Positions 26,150 to 35,807 of a stretch of DNA of 64,000 bases are shown here, piece after piece; position 1 is the stretch's first letter; the number at the start of each line of letters is the position of its first letter. This stretch comes from Spirosoma luteum DSM 19990. Lineage in GTDB: Bacteria > Bacteroidota > Bacteroidia > Cytophagales > Spirosomataceae. The position numbers were made by a program, and so were the translations under genes. The notes beneath the pieces are model-generated. The model did not search any database. It was given only the letters and a program-made list of their open reading frames with translations, and had not been told where the DNA came from. Location of the stretch: positions 620,001 to 684,000 of the forward strand of contig NZ_KB893245.1 in assembly GCF_000374065.1 (NCBI RefSeq), in the 5' to 3' direction.

Positions 26150-28630
26150 ATGTATGTAATCAAACGCGACGGTCTTAGGGAATCCGTCAAGTTCGACAAA
26201 ATCACCGCCCGCATCGAGAAACTGTGCTACGGTCTCGATCCCGCCTATGTTCAACCCGTTGATGTGGCGTTGAAAGTGGTAAACGGACTGTACGACGGTG
26301 TCAAAACCACCGAACTCGACAATCTGGCTGCCGAAACAGCCGCTTCTATGACAACCAAACACCCGGACTACGCCATTCTGGCCGCCCGAATTGCTATTTC
26401 CAACCTGCACAAGGAAACCAACAAGTCCTTTTCGGGTACCATCAAAAAACTGTATCAGTACGAAGACCCTAAGACCGGCGAAAATGCGTCCCTGATTTCA
26501 CGGGAGGTGTACGACGTGGTGCGGCAACATGCGGCCCTGCTGGATTCGACGATTATCTACGACCGGGATTATGGTTATGATTACTTCGGCTACAAAACGC
26601 TCGAAAAATCGTACCTCCTGAAACTGGACGGCCGGATTGCCGAACGCCCACAGCATATGCTGATGCGGGTGGCGGTTGGTATTCATATGGAGGACGTTGA
26701 TGCGGCCATTGAGACGTACAACCTGCTCTCCGAAAAGTGGTTTACACACGCTACGCCAACGCTTTTCAACGCCGGAACACCAAAGCCGCAGATGTCGAGT
26801 TGCTTCCTGCTGACCATGAAGGACGATTCCATCGACGGCATTTACGATACGCTGAAGCAAACCGCCAAAATCTCGCAGTCGGCGGGGGGTATTGGTTTGA
26901 GTATTCATAATGTTCGGGCAACGGGAACGTACATCAAAGGCACAAACGGCACCTCCAACGGGATTGTGCCGATGCTGCGCGTGTTCAATGACACGGCCCG
27001 GTACGTGGATCAGGGCGGTGGCAAACGTAAAGGCTCTTTTGCTATTTATCTGGAACCCTGGCATGCCGATGTCTTTGATTTCCTCGACCTGAAAAAGAAT
27101 TCGGGTAAAGAAGAAGGCCGCGCCCGCGATTTGTTCTATGCGCTCTGGACCCCCGATCTGTTTATGAAGCGCGTGGAAGATGACGACGTTTGGTCGCTGT
27201 TTTGCCCGCACGAGTGCCCTGGTCTGGCCGACTGCTATGGCGATGAGTTTGAAGCTTTGTACACCCGATACGAACGCGAAGGCCGTGCCCGCCGTACCAT
27301 AAAGGCGCAGGAGTTGTGGTTCAAAATTCTGGAATCGCAGACGGAAACCGGTACGCCGTACATGCTGTATAAGGATGCTGCCAATAAGAAGTCGAACCAG
27401 AAAAACCTGGGTACCATCAAGTCGAGTAACCTCTGTACCGAAATCATCGAGTACACGGCGGCCGACGAAATAGCGGTGTGTAACCTGGCATCCATCGCCC
27501 TGCCGAAGTTCATCAAGCGTGACCCGGACGGCATTATGCGGTTCGATCACCAGAAGTTGTATGAGGTAACCAAAACGGCTACCCGCAACCTCAACAAGAT
27601 TATCGACATCAACTATTACCCGGTAGAAGAAGCCCGTCGGAGCAATATGCGCCACCGGCCCATTGGCCTGGGTATACAGGGGCTGGCGGATGCGTTCATC
27701 ATGCTGCGGATGCCGTTTGAGTCGGACGAAGCGCGTCGGTTGAACGAAGATATTTTCGAGACCATTTACTTTGGCGCCATGACTTCTTCGATGGAGCAGG
27801 CTAAAGAATATGGCCCGTACGAAACCTGGAAAGGCTCACCCATTTCGGAAGGTATTTTCCAGTTCGATATGTGGGGAGTAACCCCTAAGTCGAACCGCTG
27901 GGATTGGGAAAGCCTGCGGAAGGATGTCGTTGAACACGGCGTTCGAAATTCGCTGCTACTGGCCCCCATGCCTACCGCGTCGACTTCGCAGATTCTGGGT
28001 AACAACGAATGTTTTGAGCCGTACACCAGCAACATTTATACCCGTCGCGTACTATCGGGCGAGTTTGTGGTGGTGAATAAGCACCTGCTCAAAGACCTGG
28101 TGAAACTGGGCTTGTGGAATGATGCCATGAAGAACAACCTGATTCTGGCCAACGGCTCGGTGCAGGCGATTCCAAACATTCCGCAGAACATCAAAGACCT
28201 GTATAAAACGGTTTGGGAGATTAAGCAGAAGCACATCATCGATATGGCCGCCGACCGGGGCGCGTTTATTTGTCAGTCGCAGTCGCTGAACATCCACATT
28301 CAGGATTCCAACTTTGGTAAGCTGACCTCCATGCACTTCTACGCCTGGAAAGCGGGTCTGAAAACGGGTATGTACTACCTCCGCACGAAGGCCGCTTCCG
28401 ATGCCGTGAAGTTCACCGTTGTTCAGCCCCAGGCCGAACCGCAACTGGAGCCGGTAACCGCCGAAGCCGTAGCCATCGAAAAACCTCTCGACTACGTACA
28501 GTACGCCAAGGAGCACGCCCAGAACGCGACTCCCCAGCCGGTACCGATGGTAACGGACCTGGAGCAACAATATGCCGCCATGACCTGCTCCCTCGACGAC
28601 CCGGAAGGGTGCGAGATGTGTGGGAGTTAG
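26150..28630 (+). CDS. nrdA: Ribonucleoside-diphosphate reductase, class Ia alpha subunit
   Basis: This 826-residue large subunit converts ribonucleoside diphosphates to deoxy forms. It starts with an ATP-cone ([20 protein letters not shown], to about residue 90) for allosteric activity control. Core motifs are [65 protein letters not shown], the active-site region SNLCTEI and the C-terminal ALMPTAST-like block ([28 protein letters not shown]). The tail ends GCEMCGS with the redox Cys pair. The small subunit gene (nrdB) is not next to it, so it is presumably elsewhere. A hairpin terminator follows. Confidence 0.97.
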   Translation: MYVIKRDGLRESVKFDKITARIEKLCYGLDPAYVQPVDVALKVVNGLYDGVKTTELDNLAAETAASMTTKHPDYAILAARIAISNLHKETNKSFSGTIKKLYQYEDPKTGENASLISREVYDVVRQHAALLDSTIIYDRDYGYDYFGYKTLEKSYLLKLDGRIAERPQHMLMRVAVGIHMEDVDAAIETYNLLSEKWFTHATPTLFNAGTPKPQMSSCFLLTMKDDSIDGIYDTLKQTAKISQSAGGIGLSIHNVRATGTYIKGTNGTSNGIVPMLRVFNDTARYVDQGGGKRKGSFAIYLEPWHADVFDFLDLKKNSGKEEGRARDLFYALWTPDLFMKRVEDDDVWSLFCPHECPGLADCYGDEFEALYTRYEREGRARRTIKAQELWFKILESQTETGTPYMLYKDAANKKSNQKNLGTIKSSNLCTEIIEYTAADEIAVCNLASIALPKFIKRDPDGIMRFDHQKLYEVTKTATRNLNKIIDINYYPVEEARRSNMRHRPIGLGIQGLADAFIMLRMPFESDEARRLNEDIFETIYFGAMTSSMEQAKEYGPYETWKGSPISEGIFQFDMWGVTPKSNRWDWESLRKDVVEHGVRNSLLLAPMPTASTSQILGNNECFEPYTSNIYTRRVLSGEFVVVNKHLLKDLVKLGLWNDAMKNNLILANGSVQAIPNIPQNIKDLYKTVWEIKQKHIIDMAADRGAFICQSQSLNIHIQDSNFGKLTSMHFYAWKAGLKTGMYYLRTKAASDAVKFTVVQPQAEPQLEPVTAEAVAIEKPLDYVQYAKEHAQNATPQPVPMVTDLEQQYAAMTCSLDDPEGCEMCGS

Positions 28631-28654
28631 TCAGATAATATTTTGAGATTTTTT

Positions 28655-28687
28655 CACTCCCGGTTATGCTTGGCATGACCGGGAGTG
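28655..28687. terminator. Hairpin terminator after nrdA
   Basis: CACTCCCGGT (28655-28664) pairs with ACCGGGAGTG (28678-28687), extended by T-G and ATGC/GCAT to a stem of about 15 bp with a TTG loop. It lies 24 bp after the nrdA stop. A TTTTTT run precedes it, so its U tract is better for minus-strand transcription. Confidence 0.65.
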
Positions 28688-28720
28688 TTGCTTAATAACC
28701 CGCCGTTTTCAAGTTAGTCT

Positions 28721-29161
28721 ATGCAGTTAGAGAAGTACGCTGTTACTGCGTCGTCATTACATACTGGTTATCGGTTTGTGAGTGTCGGTGAACGGGGGAA
28801 TCTTGTCAAAGTTGTAGAATATTCACCCACTGATAATCCCGATGAATACAATTTGGCTTTCGGTGATTATGACCCGTTGACCGGAGCTATCAGCGATACC
28901 ATCAGGTCGAATAATGGCGACCGGGATAAGGTGTTAGCTTCTGTGGGCGAAACGGCTATTGATTTTCTACGCTACTATCCCGATGCCACTATCTTTGCCA
29001 AAGGCAGTACCGAATCCCGCACCCGAACGTATCAAATGGGAATCAACCGCTTTTACGATGAGATAACACAAGAACACAGCGTATTTGGCTTTAGAAATGG
29101 AATTTGGGAAGTTTTTGAACCTAGCCAGTCGTATGAAGCGTTCAGAATGAGAAGAAAATAG
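28721..29161 (+). CDS. DUF6934-like small protein
   Basis: This 146-residue soluble protein has the look of the DUF6934 family: GYRFVSVGERGNLVKVVEYSP near the N-terminus, YNLAFGDYDPLTGAISDTIRSNNGDRDKVLASV in the middle, and YPDATIFAKGSTESRTRTYQMGINRFYDEI. The conserved SNNGD and KGST.SRTR blocks suggest a binding surface, but the biochemical role is unknown. A 57-codon gene starts 14 bp downstream on the same strand (29176-29349). Such a two-gene arrangement resembles toxin-antitoxin modules, but I cannot show that it is one. The family assignment is from memory of the motif pattern. Confidence 0.7.
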   Translation: MQLEKYAVTASSLHTGYRFVSVGERGNLVKVVEYSPTDNPDEYNLAFGDYDPLTGAISDTIRSNNGDRDKVLASVGETAIDFLRYYPDATIFAKGSTESRTRTYQMGINRFYDEITQEHSVFGFRNGIWEVFEPSQSYEAFRMRRK

Positions 29162-29175
29162 CGTATATTCAATCT

Positions 29176-29349
29176 ATGAAAACAGAAACGCCGAAGCCAA
29201 CTCAGCAGAAAGAGTTACCTATTACGGTCAACCCGCGTCTGGATGAACTCTTTGAAGGTAAAGTGATTTTCCCCAAAAAATTAGAACAGGCAAATGAGTT
29301 TCTGGCAAAACACCCATTTCCAGAACACCTGAAAGAAAAGAAACCGTAA
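29176..29349 (+). CDS. Small partner protein of the DUF6934-like gene
   Basis: This 57-codon frame starts with ATG 14 bp after the DUF6934-like stop. The product is MKTETPKPTQQKELPITVNP, then RLDELFEGKVIFPKKLEQANEFLAKHPFPEHLKEKKP. It is charged and probably helical at the C-terminus, with no signal peptide or membrane segment. The tight spacing and the protein-like composition support a real gene translated with its neighbour. The function is unknown; an antitoxin or accessory role is only a guess. Confidence 0.65.
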   Translation: MKTETPKPTQQKELPITVNPRLDELFEGKVIFPKKLEQANEFLAKHPFPEHLKEKKP

Positions 29350-29432
29350 TCGCTCTTCAGTTATATGAACATGCCCAGAACGCAATTCCCTAGGTAATCA
29401 AATCAAGATTTAAGCCCAAGGGTTTTCTCTAT

Positions 29433-29648
29433 TCACTCCACCATATCGGCATGTAAATATACTTTCATCAGTCCTTCAGTATTGACCGTGGGCATGGCAT
29501 ACGGGACACCATTTCGGTCGGAAAATTCCAGTAGATATTGCTTATCAGGACCAATATCTATTACAACGCCAATGTCGCCCCGGCGAAGGTTGTGTTCAGG
29601 AATAGGCTTTGTGAGCGCCACAACATCATGCAATTTTAGCTTGTCCAT
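29433..29648 (-). CDS. DUF4926-like small protein
   Basis: This 71-residue protein reads MDKLKLHDVVALTKPIPEHN, then LRRGDIGVVIDIGPDKQYLLEFSDRNG and a C-terminal part ending VYLHADMVE. It has the SH3-like barrel pattern of DUF4926 (DVVALTKPIPEHNLRRGDIGVVV...EVEF.D..G). It lies 12 bp downstream of the DUF6883-like gene on the same strand, an arrangement seen in other bacteria. The role is unknown; an immunity or antitoxin function has been considered for such pairs but is unproven here. Confidence 0.75.
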   Translation of the reverse strand: MDKLKLHDVVALTKPIPEHNLRRGDIGVVIDIGPDKQYLLEFSDRNGVPYAMPTVNTEGLMKVYLHADMVE

Positions 29649-29660
29649 GGTAATCTAAAG

Positions 29661-29996
29661 TTAGCCAATGATATAACAACTCGTTAATCGTGGAAAGTTT
29701 TCGCCATTGTGAATAATCCAACTGGTACGGACAGGGGCAGTTCGGTTGTTGTAGATCATATCGAAATCAACAATATAAAGTTCTCCATAGCCATTTCCTC
29801 CTTCATGCGAAGCTGAGTTAAGCAGGACCGCTGTTAGTATAGAATCCCGCAAAATTTTCCAATTTTCAGCGGTTATCCCTAGGGCTGAACGAAAGACCCG
29901 AGCTTTATGCTTGCCATAGGGATGTTCAGTATTTAGACAGTAGCCTAAAAATTTAGAATCATCAGCACAAGCCTGTTCGGCAAAAGGTAACAACAT
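29661..29996 (-). CDS. DUF6883-like small protein
   Basis: I start this gene at the ATG at 29996 (MLLPFAEQACADDSKFLGYC), which gives 111 residues and an N-terminus like other DUF6883 members (an 'xLPxAExAxVxxxKLxxYLLxxxHPxGxxKAxFFxxLG' pattern). Here it appears as LGYCLNTEHPYGKHKARVFRSALGITAENWKIL. A longer open frame to 30128 would add 44 Cys-rich residues (CNGWCSCCLCVWF) that do not look like the family. The C-terminal part (YGELYIVDFDMIYNN, VRTSWIIHNGENFPRLTSCYI) fits the RNase/toxin-like beta sheet, but no catalytic residues are assigned. It is paired with the DUF4926-like gene. Confidence 0.7.
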   Translation of the reverse strand: MLLPFAEQACADDSKFLGYCLNTEHPYGKHKARVFRSALGITAENWKILRDSILTAVLLNSASHEGGNGYGELYIVDFDMIYNNRTAPVRTSWIIHNGENFPRLTSCYIIG

Positions 29997-30243
29997 TGCG
30001 TAATTTACATCGAACCATACGCACAAGCAACAGCTACACCAGCCGTTGCATTTTAGAACTACTTTACGTTCTTCCGGTTGGGCGTAAGTTGTAGCCAACG
30101 GAACAGGTGCCCGAAATCTGGTAATCATCCTTAGTCCTTTTTTGGTTTACAGTCCCGTATCTATTGTGGGGAAATAGACAGGAGCCTTGCTAAACGGCGG
30201 AGGGTTTTCTTCGTATATTTATTGTCCGTACTCCAGTGCTTTT

Positions 30244-32772
30244 GTGGAAAATTCCTTCAGTCCTTTGTTTTCGGCGGTTGATCAGGAAGAGGTAACCTTC
30301 TTTGCCGATTTGATTTTGCCCATTCCAGTACCCAGATTATTCACCTATCGGGTGCCGCGCGGGATGGCCGAGGTGCTTAAAATTGGTGCCAGAGTGATTG
30401 TGCCTTTCGGCCGGAAAAATAGCCGTGTACTAACGGCGGTTGTGGCTAAGCTGCATAACTCCCCCCCCACAGCGTATCAGGCCCGGTACATTAGCGAAGT
30501 GCTGGACGAGTATCCGCTGGTGACAGGCTACCAGTTGGAGTTGTTCAAATGGATGGCGGAGTACTACATGTGCTGCGTGGGCGATGTGATGAACGTAGCC
30601 CTTCCATCGGGTCTTAAGATTTCGAGTCAGTCGAAAGTACAGGTCAACCCGGATTTCGATTACCCCGAACTGCTCACCGAATTTGAGGAAACCCTGCTTA
30701 CCGAACTGAAAAAACACCCCGCGCTGTCGTACGATGAACTGGGACGGATGGCGGGCGAGGGGACCAATGTACCCGCCTTAATCAAGTCGCTGGTGGGTAA
30801 AAAAGCGATTATAGTTTTTGAGGAAGTCCGGGAAAAATACGTACCCAAAATGGTTCGCAAGGTGCGCCTGCACCGGAACTACGAAGAAAAGGAGCAACTG
30901 CTGGTTCTGTTGAACCGGCTCGAAAAATTGCCCAAACAGCAGGAGGTCGTGATGCGGTATCTACAGCATGTACCCATGCAGCGAAACCCCGAACTCAATC
31001 AGAAAGGACTCGATAAAACCATCCTGAATCAGGATGATGAACTGTCGCAGTCCTCGCTTTCGACCCTGATAAAGAATCAGGTGTTTGAAACGTTTGAACT
31101 GATCCAACCCCGCTTTTCGGACAATAATGCCAACCCTCAGGCCGAAATAAAACTGACCGAAGCCCAGCAAACGGCCTCGACTCAAATTATGACGCAGTTC
31201 GACACGCAGAATATCGTGTTGCTGCACGGCATAACCGGAAGTGGTAAAACCGAAGTCTACATCAACCTCATCCAGCAAGCGCTGGCTGGTGGTTCGCAGG
31301 TGCTGTATCTCCTGCCCGAAATTGCCCTCACTACGCAGATTGTGGTGCGTCTGCAACGGGTGTTTGGCGATAAGATGGGTATTTACCACTCCAAATTTTC
31401 GGACAACGAGCGGGTGGAGGTATGGAAAGGTGTCGTGTCAGGGCAGTACCAGTTTGTGGTGGGTGTACGGTCGGCGGTGTTTTTGCCCTTCGACAACCTC
31501 GGCCTCATCATTGTGGACGAAGAGCACGAAACCAGCTACAAGCAGCACGACCCGGCCCCCCGCTACCACGCCCGCGATGTGGCCATCATGCTGGCCCACT
31601 GGCAACAGGCTAAAGTATTGCTGGGGTCGGCCACGCCCGCGCTGGAAACCTATTTTCAGGCCAAACAGGGCCGCTACGGACTGGTGGAGTTGTTCCGGCG
31701 ATTTGGTGATGCGACGCTGCCCAATATTCTGCTGATCAACACCCAGCAGGAAAAGCGGCAGAAGTCCATGAAAAATGAATTTTCGTCGGCCCTGCTCGGT
31801 GCATTGGGCGATAACATGGAGCGAAAAGAGCAGAGTATCCTGTTTCAGAACCGCCGGGGCTACTCGCCCTATATGCAGTGCGAAGACTGCGACTGGACGG
31901 CCGAGTGCAATAACTGCGCCGTCAGCCTGACCTACCATCAGCGCGATGCCGAACTGCGCTGTCACTACTGCGGTCATAAAGACCCGGTGCCGCGTACCTG
32001 CCCTACCTGTGGCTCCACTAAAGTGAAAACCATTGGCTTTGGCACCGAGAAACTGGAAGACCAACTCCAGATTTTCTTCCCCGACTCGAAGGTGTTGCGG
32101 ATGGACCTGGACACGACTCGCGCCAAAAATGCGTATCAGAACATTATTCAGGAGTTTGAAGGCGGAGAAGTCGATATTCTGGTGGGTACCCAGATGATTA
32201 CCAAAGGACTCGACTTCGATAACGTGAGTCTGGTGGGTATTTTCGACGCTGACCGGCTCATTCACTTCCCCGATTTCCGGGCTACGGAGCGGGCGTTTCA
32301 GATGATTACCCAGGTGAGCGGCCGGGCTGGCAGGCGGGCCGGTCGGCAGGGTACGGTGCTGATTCAGACCGCTAACCCGCAGCAGCCCATCCTGCAAAAA
32401 GTGATTCAGAACGACTATAAGGGGTTGTACGAAGAGGAGATTCAGGAACGGCGGGATTTCAGTTATCCACCTTTTGTGCGGCTCATCAAACTCACCGTGC
32501 GCCACGCTGACAAAGCCATCAGTCAACAGGCGGCTACCCGCCTTGCTGCCGAACTAACCGATGCCCTCGGCAGTAGCCGGGTGCTGGGGCCGGAAGAACC
32601 ACTCGTGGAGCGCATCCGCAATCAGTTTCTCTTCGACATCCTCATTAAAATCGAGCGTGAAAAGGTCAACACGAAAGCGGTAAAAACCTACATCCGCGAC
32701 CGCATCAACGACATCCTCACCGACAAGGGATTACGGCAGGTGAGCATCGTGGCCGATGTAGATTGTTTGTGA
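30244..32772 (+). CDS. priA: Primosomal protein N' (replication restart helicase)
   Basis: PriA reloads the replisome at stalled forks. The product of about 842 residues has the 3'-DNA-binding N-terminal domain (FADLILPIPVPRLFTYRVP), a helicase core with Walker A GITGSGKTEVY, the DEEH box IVDEEHETSYKQHD, and GSATPALET. A zinc module of paired cysteines follows (CEDCDWTAECNNCAVSL, CHYCG, CPTCG), then the motif V-VI region TQMITKGLDFDNVSLVGIFDAD and QVSGRAGRRAG. No ATG precedes the conserved start; I chose GTG at 30244, but TTG at 30187 or a later TTG is also possible. Monocistronic. Confidence 0.93.
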   Translation: MENSFSPLFSAVDQEEVTFFADLILPIPVPRLFTYRVPRGMAEVLKIGARVIVPFGRKNSRVLTAVVAKLHNSPPTAYQARYISEVLDEYPLVTGYQLELFKWMAEYYMCCVGDVMNVALPSGLKISSQSKVQVNPDFDYPELLTEFEETLLTELKKHPALSYDELGRMAGEGTNVPALIKSLVGKKAIIVFEEVREKYVPKMVRKVRLHRNYEEKEQLLVLLNRLEKLPKQQEVVMRYLQHVPMQRNPELNQKGLDKTILNQDDELSQSSLSTLIKNQVFETFELIQPRFSDNNANPQAEIKLTEAQQTASTQIMTQFDTQNIVLLHGITGSGKTEVYINLIQQALAGGSQVLYLLPEIALTTQIVVRLQRVFGDKMGIYHSKFSDNERVEVWKGVVSGQYQFVVGVRSAVFLPFDNLGLIIVDEEHETSYKQHDPAPRYHARDVAIMLAHWQQAKVLLGSATPALETYFQAKQGRYGLVELFRRFGDATLPNILLINTQQEKRQKSMKNEFSSALLGALGDNMERKEQSILFQNRRGYSPYMQCEDCDWTAECNNCAVSLTYHQRDAELRCHYCGHKDPVPRTCPTCGSTKVKTIGFGTEKLEDQLQIFFPDSKVLRMDLDTTRAKNAYQNIIQEFEGGEVDILVGTQMITKGLDFDNVSLVGIFDADRLIHFPDFRATERAFQMITQVSGRAGRRAGRQGTVLIQTANPQQPILQKVIQNDYKGLYEEEIQERRDFSYPPFVRLIKLTVRHADKAISQQAATRLAAELTDALGSSRVLGPEEPLVERIRNQFLFDILIKIEREKVNTKAVKTYIRDRINDILTDKGLRQVSIVADVDCL

Positions 32773-32826
32773 AAATTTGAGGTTATTGACAGCAGAACAA
32801 TCGCTAAACAATTCTTAATGTAGGAC

Positions 32827-32990
32827 TTACTTTTCACAGAAAAAGCCGCCAAAAGCCTAAAGAAGCTGCCGAAAGCCGTCCTGATGTACTCGGCGAAGAA
32901 TTCATGAGATGGGCAAGCTTTATTAGAAACAATGAATCGGCGTAGCAACCTTTGCTGGAACTATCGAATCCGGGCGGGTTTTATAGAACC
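32827..32990 (+). pseudogene. Possible remnant of a small toxin-like gene
   Basis: From 32827 the frame reads LLFTEKAAKSLKKLPKAVLM then YSAKNS and stops at 32905-32907. The FTEKAAKSLKKLPKAV stretch resembles the first helix of RelE/ParE/HigB-type toxins. Downstream sequence in other frames is open only in short pieces. There is no start codon at the expected place. It looks like a decayed toxin gene, but the match is short and the call is weak. Confidence 0.3.
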
Positions 32991-32992
32991 AG

Positions 32993-34033
32993 ATGCGTAA
33001 AATAAAAGAGTATAAAGCAAAAAGCCAGTTAGCGTGGCGGCTCGTGGGTCTTGCCGTCCTGATAGGCTCCCTCGGTGCAACGGCTGAAAGACCGCGCACT
33101 CTCCCCCGCGAACGAGCAGTGACATTTACTTACCAAACCGTGATGAGAGACATTCCGGTCGGGGCAAAGCGGGTATCGCTCTGGCTGCCGGTACCACATG
33201 ACAGCCCGTTTCAGCGCATTACAGACCTGACCATCGACTGCTCCTATCCGTACCAGATCGACTCCGCGCAATACGGCAACCGGATGTTGCACCTGAGTCT
33301 GCTCAATCCCCAAACCGACAGCGTTGCAGTGGCTATGCGGTTTACGGCCCGGCGGCTGGAGCACATTCAGGAACGGTTGAACGCACCCAGTTCCTCTGTC
33401 CTGCCCCACAGGCAGGAGTTAACCCGCTGGCTGCAACCGGACCAACTCGTACCCATCGATGGACAAATCAGGCAGTGGGCCGAAAAAGTGGTGAATCAGG
33501 CGGGGGCTAAAACCGATCTGGCAAAAGCACGGGCCATTTATAACCACGTTATTGCGACGGTAAAGTACGATAAAACCGGAACGGGCTGGGGCCGGGGCGA
33601 TATTTACTACGCCTGCGATGCCCGGCGCGGCAACTGCACTGATTTTCACGCCGTTTTTATTGGATACTGCCGGGCAGTGGGAATTCCGGCGCGGTTTGCC
33701 ATCGGATTTTCGCTCCCCACCGACCGACCAGCCGGGCAGATAAGCGGCTACCATTGCTGGGCTGAGTTCTGGGCAAACGGCATTGGCTGGGTACCCGTCG
33801 ATGCGTCGGAAGCGGCCAGAAATCCGGCCCGACGGCAATACTTTTTTGGTGCCCACGACGAGAACCGCATCGAGTTCAGCGTGGGCCGCGACCTGACGCT
33901 CTACCCCGGTCAGACTAACCCGCTGAACTACTTCATCTACCCCTACGCGGAGGTTGATAATGAGCCGATTACTACCCTCGCCAATCACGTTGAATATCGG
34001 AACGTACCTGGTGCGCTGGAGTCAAAAAAGTAG
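32993..34033 (+). CDS. Transglutaminase-like cysteine protease family protein
   Basis: This 346-residue protein has an N-terminal hydrophobic segment (about 13-31) that acts as a signal or anchor. A beta-rich domain follows (about 43-125; VTFTYQTVMRDIPVGAKRVSLWLPVPHDS), then the transglutaminase core with Cys215 in RRGNCTDFHAVFIGYCRAVGIPARFA, His254 in GYHCWAEFW and Asp270 in WVPVDASEA, a full catalytic triad. Members of this family are usually peptidases or amidases acting in the envelope, and the substrate is unknown. It is convergent with the acetyltransferase gene. Confidence 0.9.
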   Translation: MRKIKEYKAKSQLAWRLVGLAVLIGSLGATAERPRTLPRERAVTFTYQTVMRDIPVGAKRVSLWLPVPHDSPFQRITDLTIDCSYPYQIDSAQYGNRMLHLSLLNPQTDSVAVAMRFTARRLEHIQERLNAPSSSVLPHRQELTRWLQPDQLVPIDGQIRQWAEKVVNQAGAKTDLAKARAIYNHVIATVKYDKTGTGWGRGDIYYACDARRGNCTDFHAVFIGYCRAVGIPARFAIGFSLPTDRPAGQISGYHCWAEFWANGIGWVPVDASEAARNPARRQYFFGAHDENRIEFSVGRDLTLYPGQTNPLNYFIYPYAEVDNEPITTLANHVEYRNVPGALESKK

Positions 34034-34051
34034 TAGCTACGCCACGAAAAA

Positions 34052-34609
34052 CTATGCCAACGTCCGAATGACCCGGCAGGGATTGCCCGCTGCAAAGACG
34101 TTGGCAGGCACATCTTTCGTCACCACGCTGCCTGCGCCGATGGTGGTATTGTCGCCGATGGTAACGCCGGGACAAACAATGACACCACCGCCCAGCCAGA
34201 CGCTGTTGCCGATGGTGATGGGGGCAGCCAGTTCGGGGCCTTTGTCGCGCTCCGACGCAATAACGGGGTGATAGGCCGTATAAAGCTGCACGTTGGGCGC
34301 ACACTGAAAATTGGTGCCGATGGTAATACGGGCGCAATCCAGAAAAATGCAGTTGAAGTTGACAAATCCATTGTCGCCGATGGAAATGTAGGTGCCGTAA
34401 TCGCAGTAAAACGGAGGCTGAATATTCAGGTTTTTACCGGCGTCGCCTAATAGCTGGTTAAGAATAGTCCGGCGGAGGATTTCCGCATCGGGGTCCGTTC
34501 GGTTATAATCGGCGAATAGCTTGCGTGCGTCGAAACGCATGGTTACCAGAGTAGCGTCGCTGGCATCATAGAGGTCACCATTGAGCATTTTTTCCAGTTC
34601 TGTTTTCAT
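34052..34609 (-). CDS. Sugar O-acetyltransferase (maltose/galactoside acetyltransferase family)
   Basis: This 185-residue protein carries the N-terminal Mac domain (MKTELEKMLNGDLYDASDAT, to about residue 55) and a left-handed beta-helix of hexapeptide repeats (ISIGDNGFVNFNCIF, ITIGTNFQCAP, ITIGNSVWLGGGVIVCPGVTIGDNTTIGAGSVVTKDVP). His114 in YTAYHP is the catalytic base position of LacA/Maa enzymes. It transfers acetyl from acetyl-CoA to a sugar hydroxyl in the cytoplasm. The ATG at 34609 fits the family start. Confidence 0.95.
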   Translation of the reverse strand: MKTELEKMLNGDLYDASDATLVTMRFDARKLFADYNRTDPDAEILRRTILNQLLGDAGKNLNIQPPFYCDYGTYISIGDNGFVNFNCIFLDCARITIGTNFQCAPNVQLYTAYHPVIASERDKGPELAAPITIGNSVWLGGGVIVCPGVTIGDNTTIGAGSVVTKDVPANVFAAGNPCRVIRTLA

Positions 34610-34753
34610 ACACCATTCGTTAGGGTAAATAGTTGAGTGCCTGATTGAGGTTGCGCTTACGGGGTGATTTATCGTCTTTTCTCTTGCCGGAACCTGTATT
34701 TACACGGTGCCAAAACACAAAGCCCGATAGTAAAGCTAAAAACTAACCGGGTG

Positions 34754-35683
34754 CTACTCCAGCCTAAACCCCACACGCTGCTGGCGATAGGTTGTTGGCG
34801 TTACACCTTCCAGCATCTTGAACAGACGGGAGAAATAAGGCAGGTTATTGAAGCCTGCCTGATAGCACACATCACTAACTGTAGCCGCCGGATTCATTAA
34901 CAGTCGTTTCGCCAGGTTAATCCGTTCCCGGATTACAAACTCCATCGGCGACAGGCCGAAGGTTTCTTTGAAAGAACGAAAAAAACCGGATTTGCTCATG
35001 CACGCTTTCCGGCAAAGGGTGTCAATACCGATCTTTTCCGTCAGGTGTTCTCTGATGTACTCAACCACCGCTGCAAACCGATTATTTATTGGCAGGCCAT
35101 CTTCTGCCAAAGCCATGTTCTGAGTTTGAATCACCCGAATCAGCAACGATTTGAGCGTCAGGTCGGCCAGGGCATCCTTAGCCAGATTATCCTCCATGCT
35201 GATGCTGATCAGCTTGTTCATGACGTTGGCCAGTTCCCGGTTATTGTAAAAATGATACTGATTGAAATTTAGCGCCCATTCGTCCGAACCATCCGCCTGA
35301 CGGGGATACGTTTCGTTCAGAAAATCCAGCATACCGGTTACCACAGACCAGTTCAGGGCAATGGTCGCGCATTGAACCGGATGCCGTTCGTCGGCCTCCG
35401 GGAAGTCTACTTTCATGGATATGCCTTCGGGCAGAATGACGGTTTCGCCGGGCAGAAAGTCGAAACCAGGGCTCTCGGAAAGATGCATCACCTTTTTTCC
35501 CCGCAGCATACTGGTAACAACCAGTCCATCGTAGGACAATACGACATCGGAGCACTGCTGGTACGTCTCAAAAATATTTAATTCACAGTGGTTTAAGGTA
35601 AATACCCGCCGATGCTCAACCAGTGAGTTCAGTTCCCGCGTGTCGGATAAGTTGATACCCTGTAAGGGATAGCCGTTGCTCAT
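34754..35683 (-). CDS. AraC family transcriptional regulator
   Basis: This 309-residue regulator has an N-terminal cupin-like AraC_N domain (about 25-190; SYDGLVVTSMLRGKKVMHLSESPGFDFLPGETVILPEG) and a C-terminal double helix-turn-helix (about 205-300) with IGIDTLCRKACMSKSGFFRSFKETFGLSPMEFVIRERINLAKRLL and SDVCYQAGFNNLPYFSRLFKMLEGVTPTTYR. It is divergent from the GlcG and formaldehyde dehydrogenase genes and probably controls them from the 185-bp gap between; that is inference from position. The ligand is unknown. Confidence 0.93.
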   Translation of the reverse strand: MSNGYPLQGINLSDTRELNSLVEHRRVFTLNHCELNIFETYQQCSDVVLSYDGLVVTSMLRGKKVMHLSESPGFDFLPGETVILPEGISMKVDFPEADERHPVQCATIALNWSVVTGMLDFLNETYPRQADGSDEWALNFNQYHFYNNRELANVMNKLISISMEDNLAKDALADLTLKSLLIRVIQTQNMALAEDGLPINNRFAAVVEYIREHLTEKIGIDTLCRKACMSKSGFFRSFKETFGLSPMEFVIRERINLAKRLLMNPAATVSDVCYQAGFNNLPYFSRLFKMLEGVTPTTYRQQRVGFRLE

Positions 35684-35807
35684 TAGTTTATCAATTACTC
35701 TCTATAAAAAGCAATCTGACCGTGGTGATTACTGACCCATTTGGCAAAGTTGGACAATCGTAGTATTTCTTAGTACTATTGTGCAAATACAGCCGCTTTA
35801 CATTCCT

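Noticed and set aside
26498..27655. 385-codon open frame antisense to nrdA
   Set aside because: It overlaps a certain housekeeping gene and its composition (rich in Arg, His, Val) is typical of a shadow frame.
31438..32526. 362-codon open frame antisense to priA
   Set aside because: It lies fully inside the well-conserved priA gene in the opposite strand, has no family features, and arises from high GC3 codon use.
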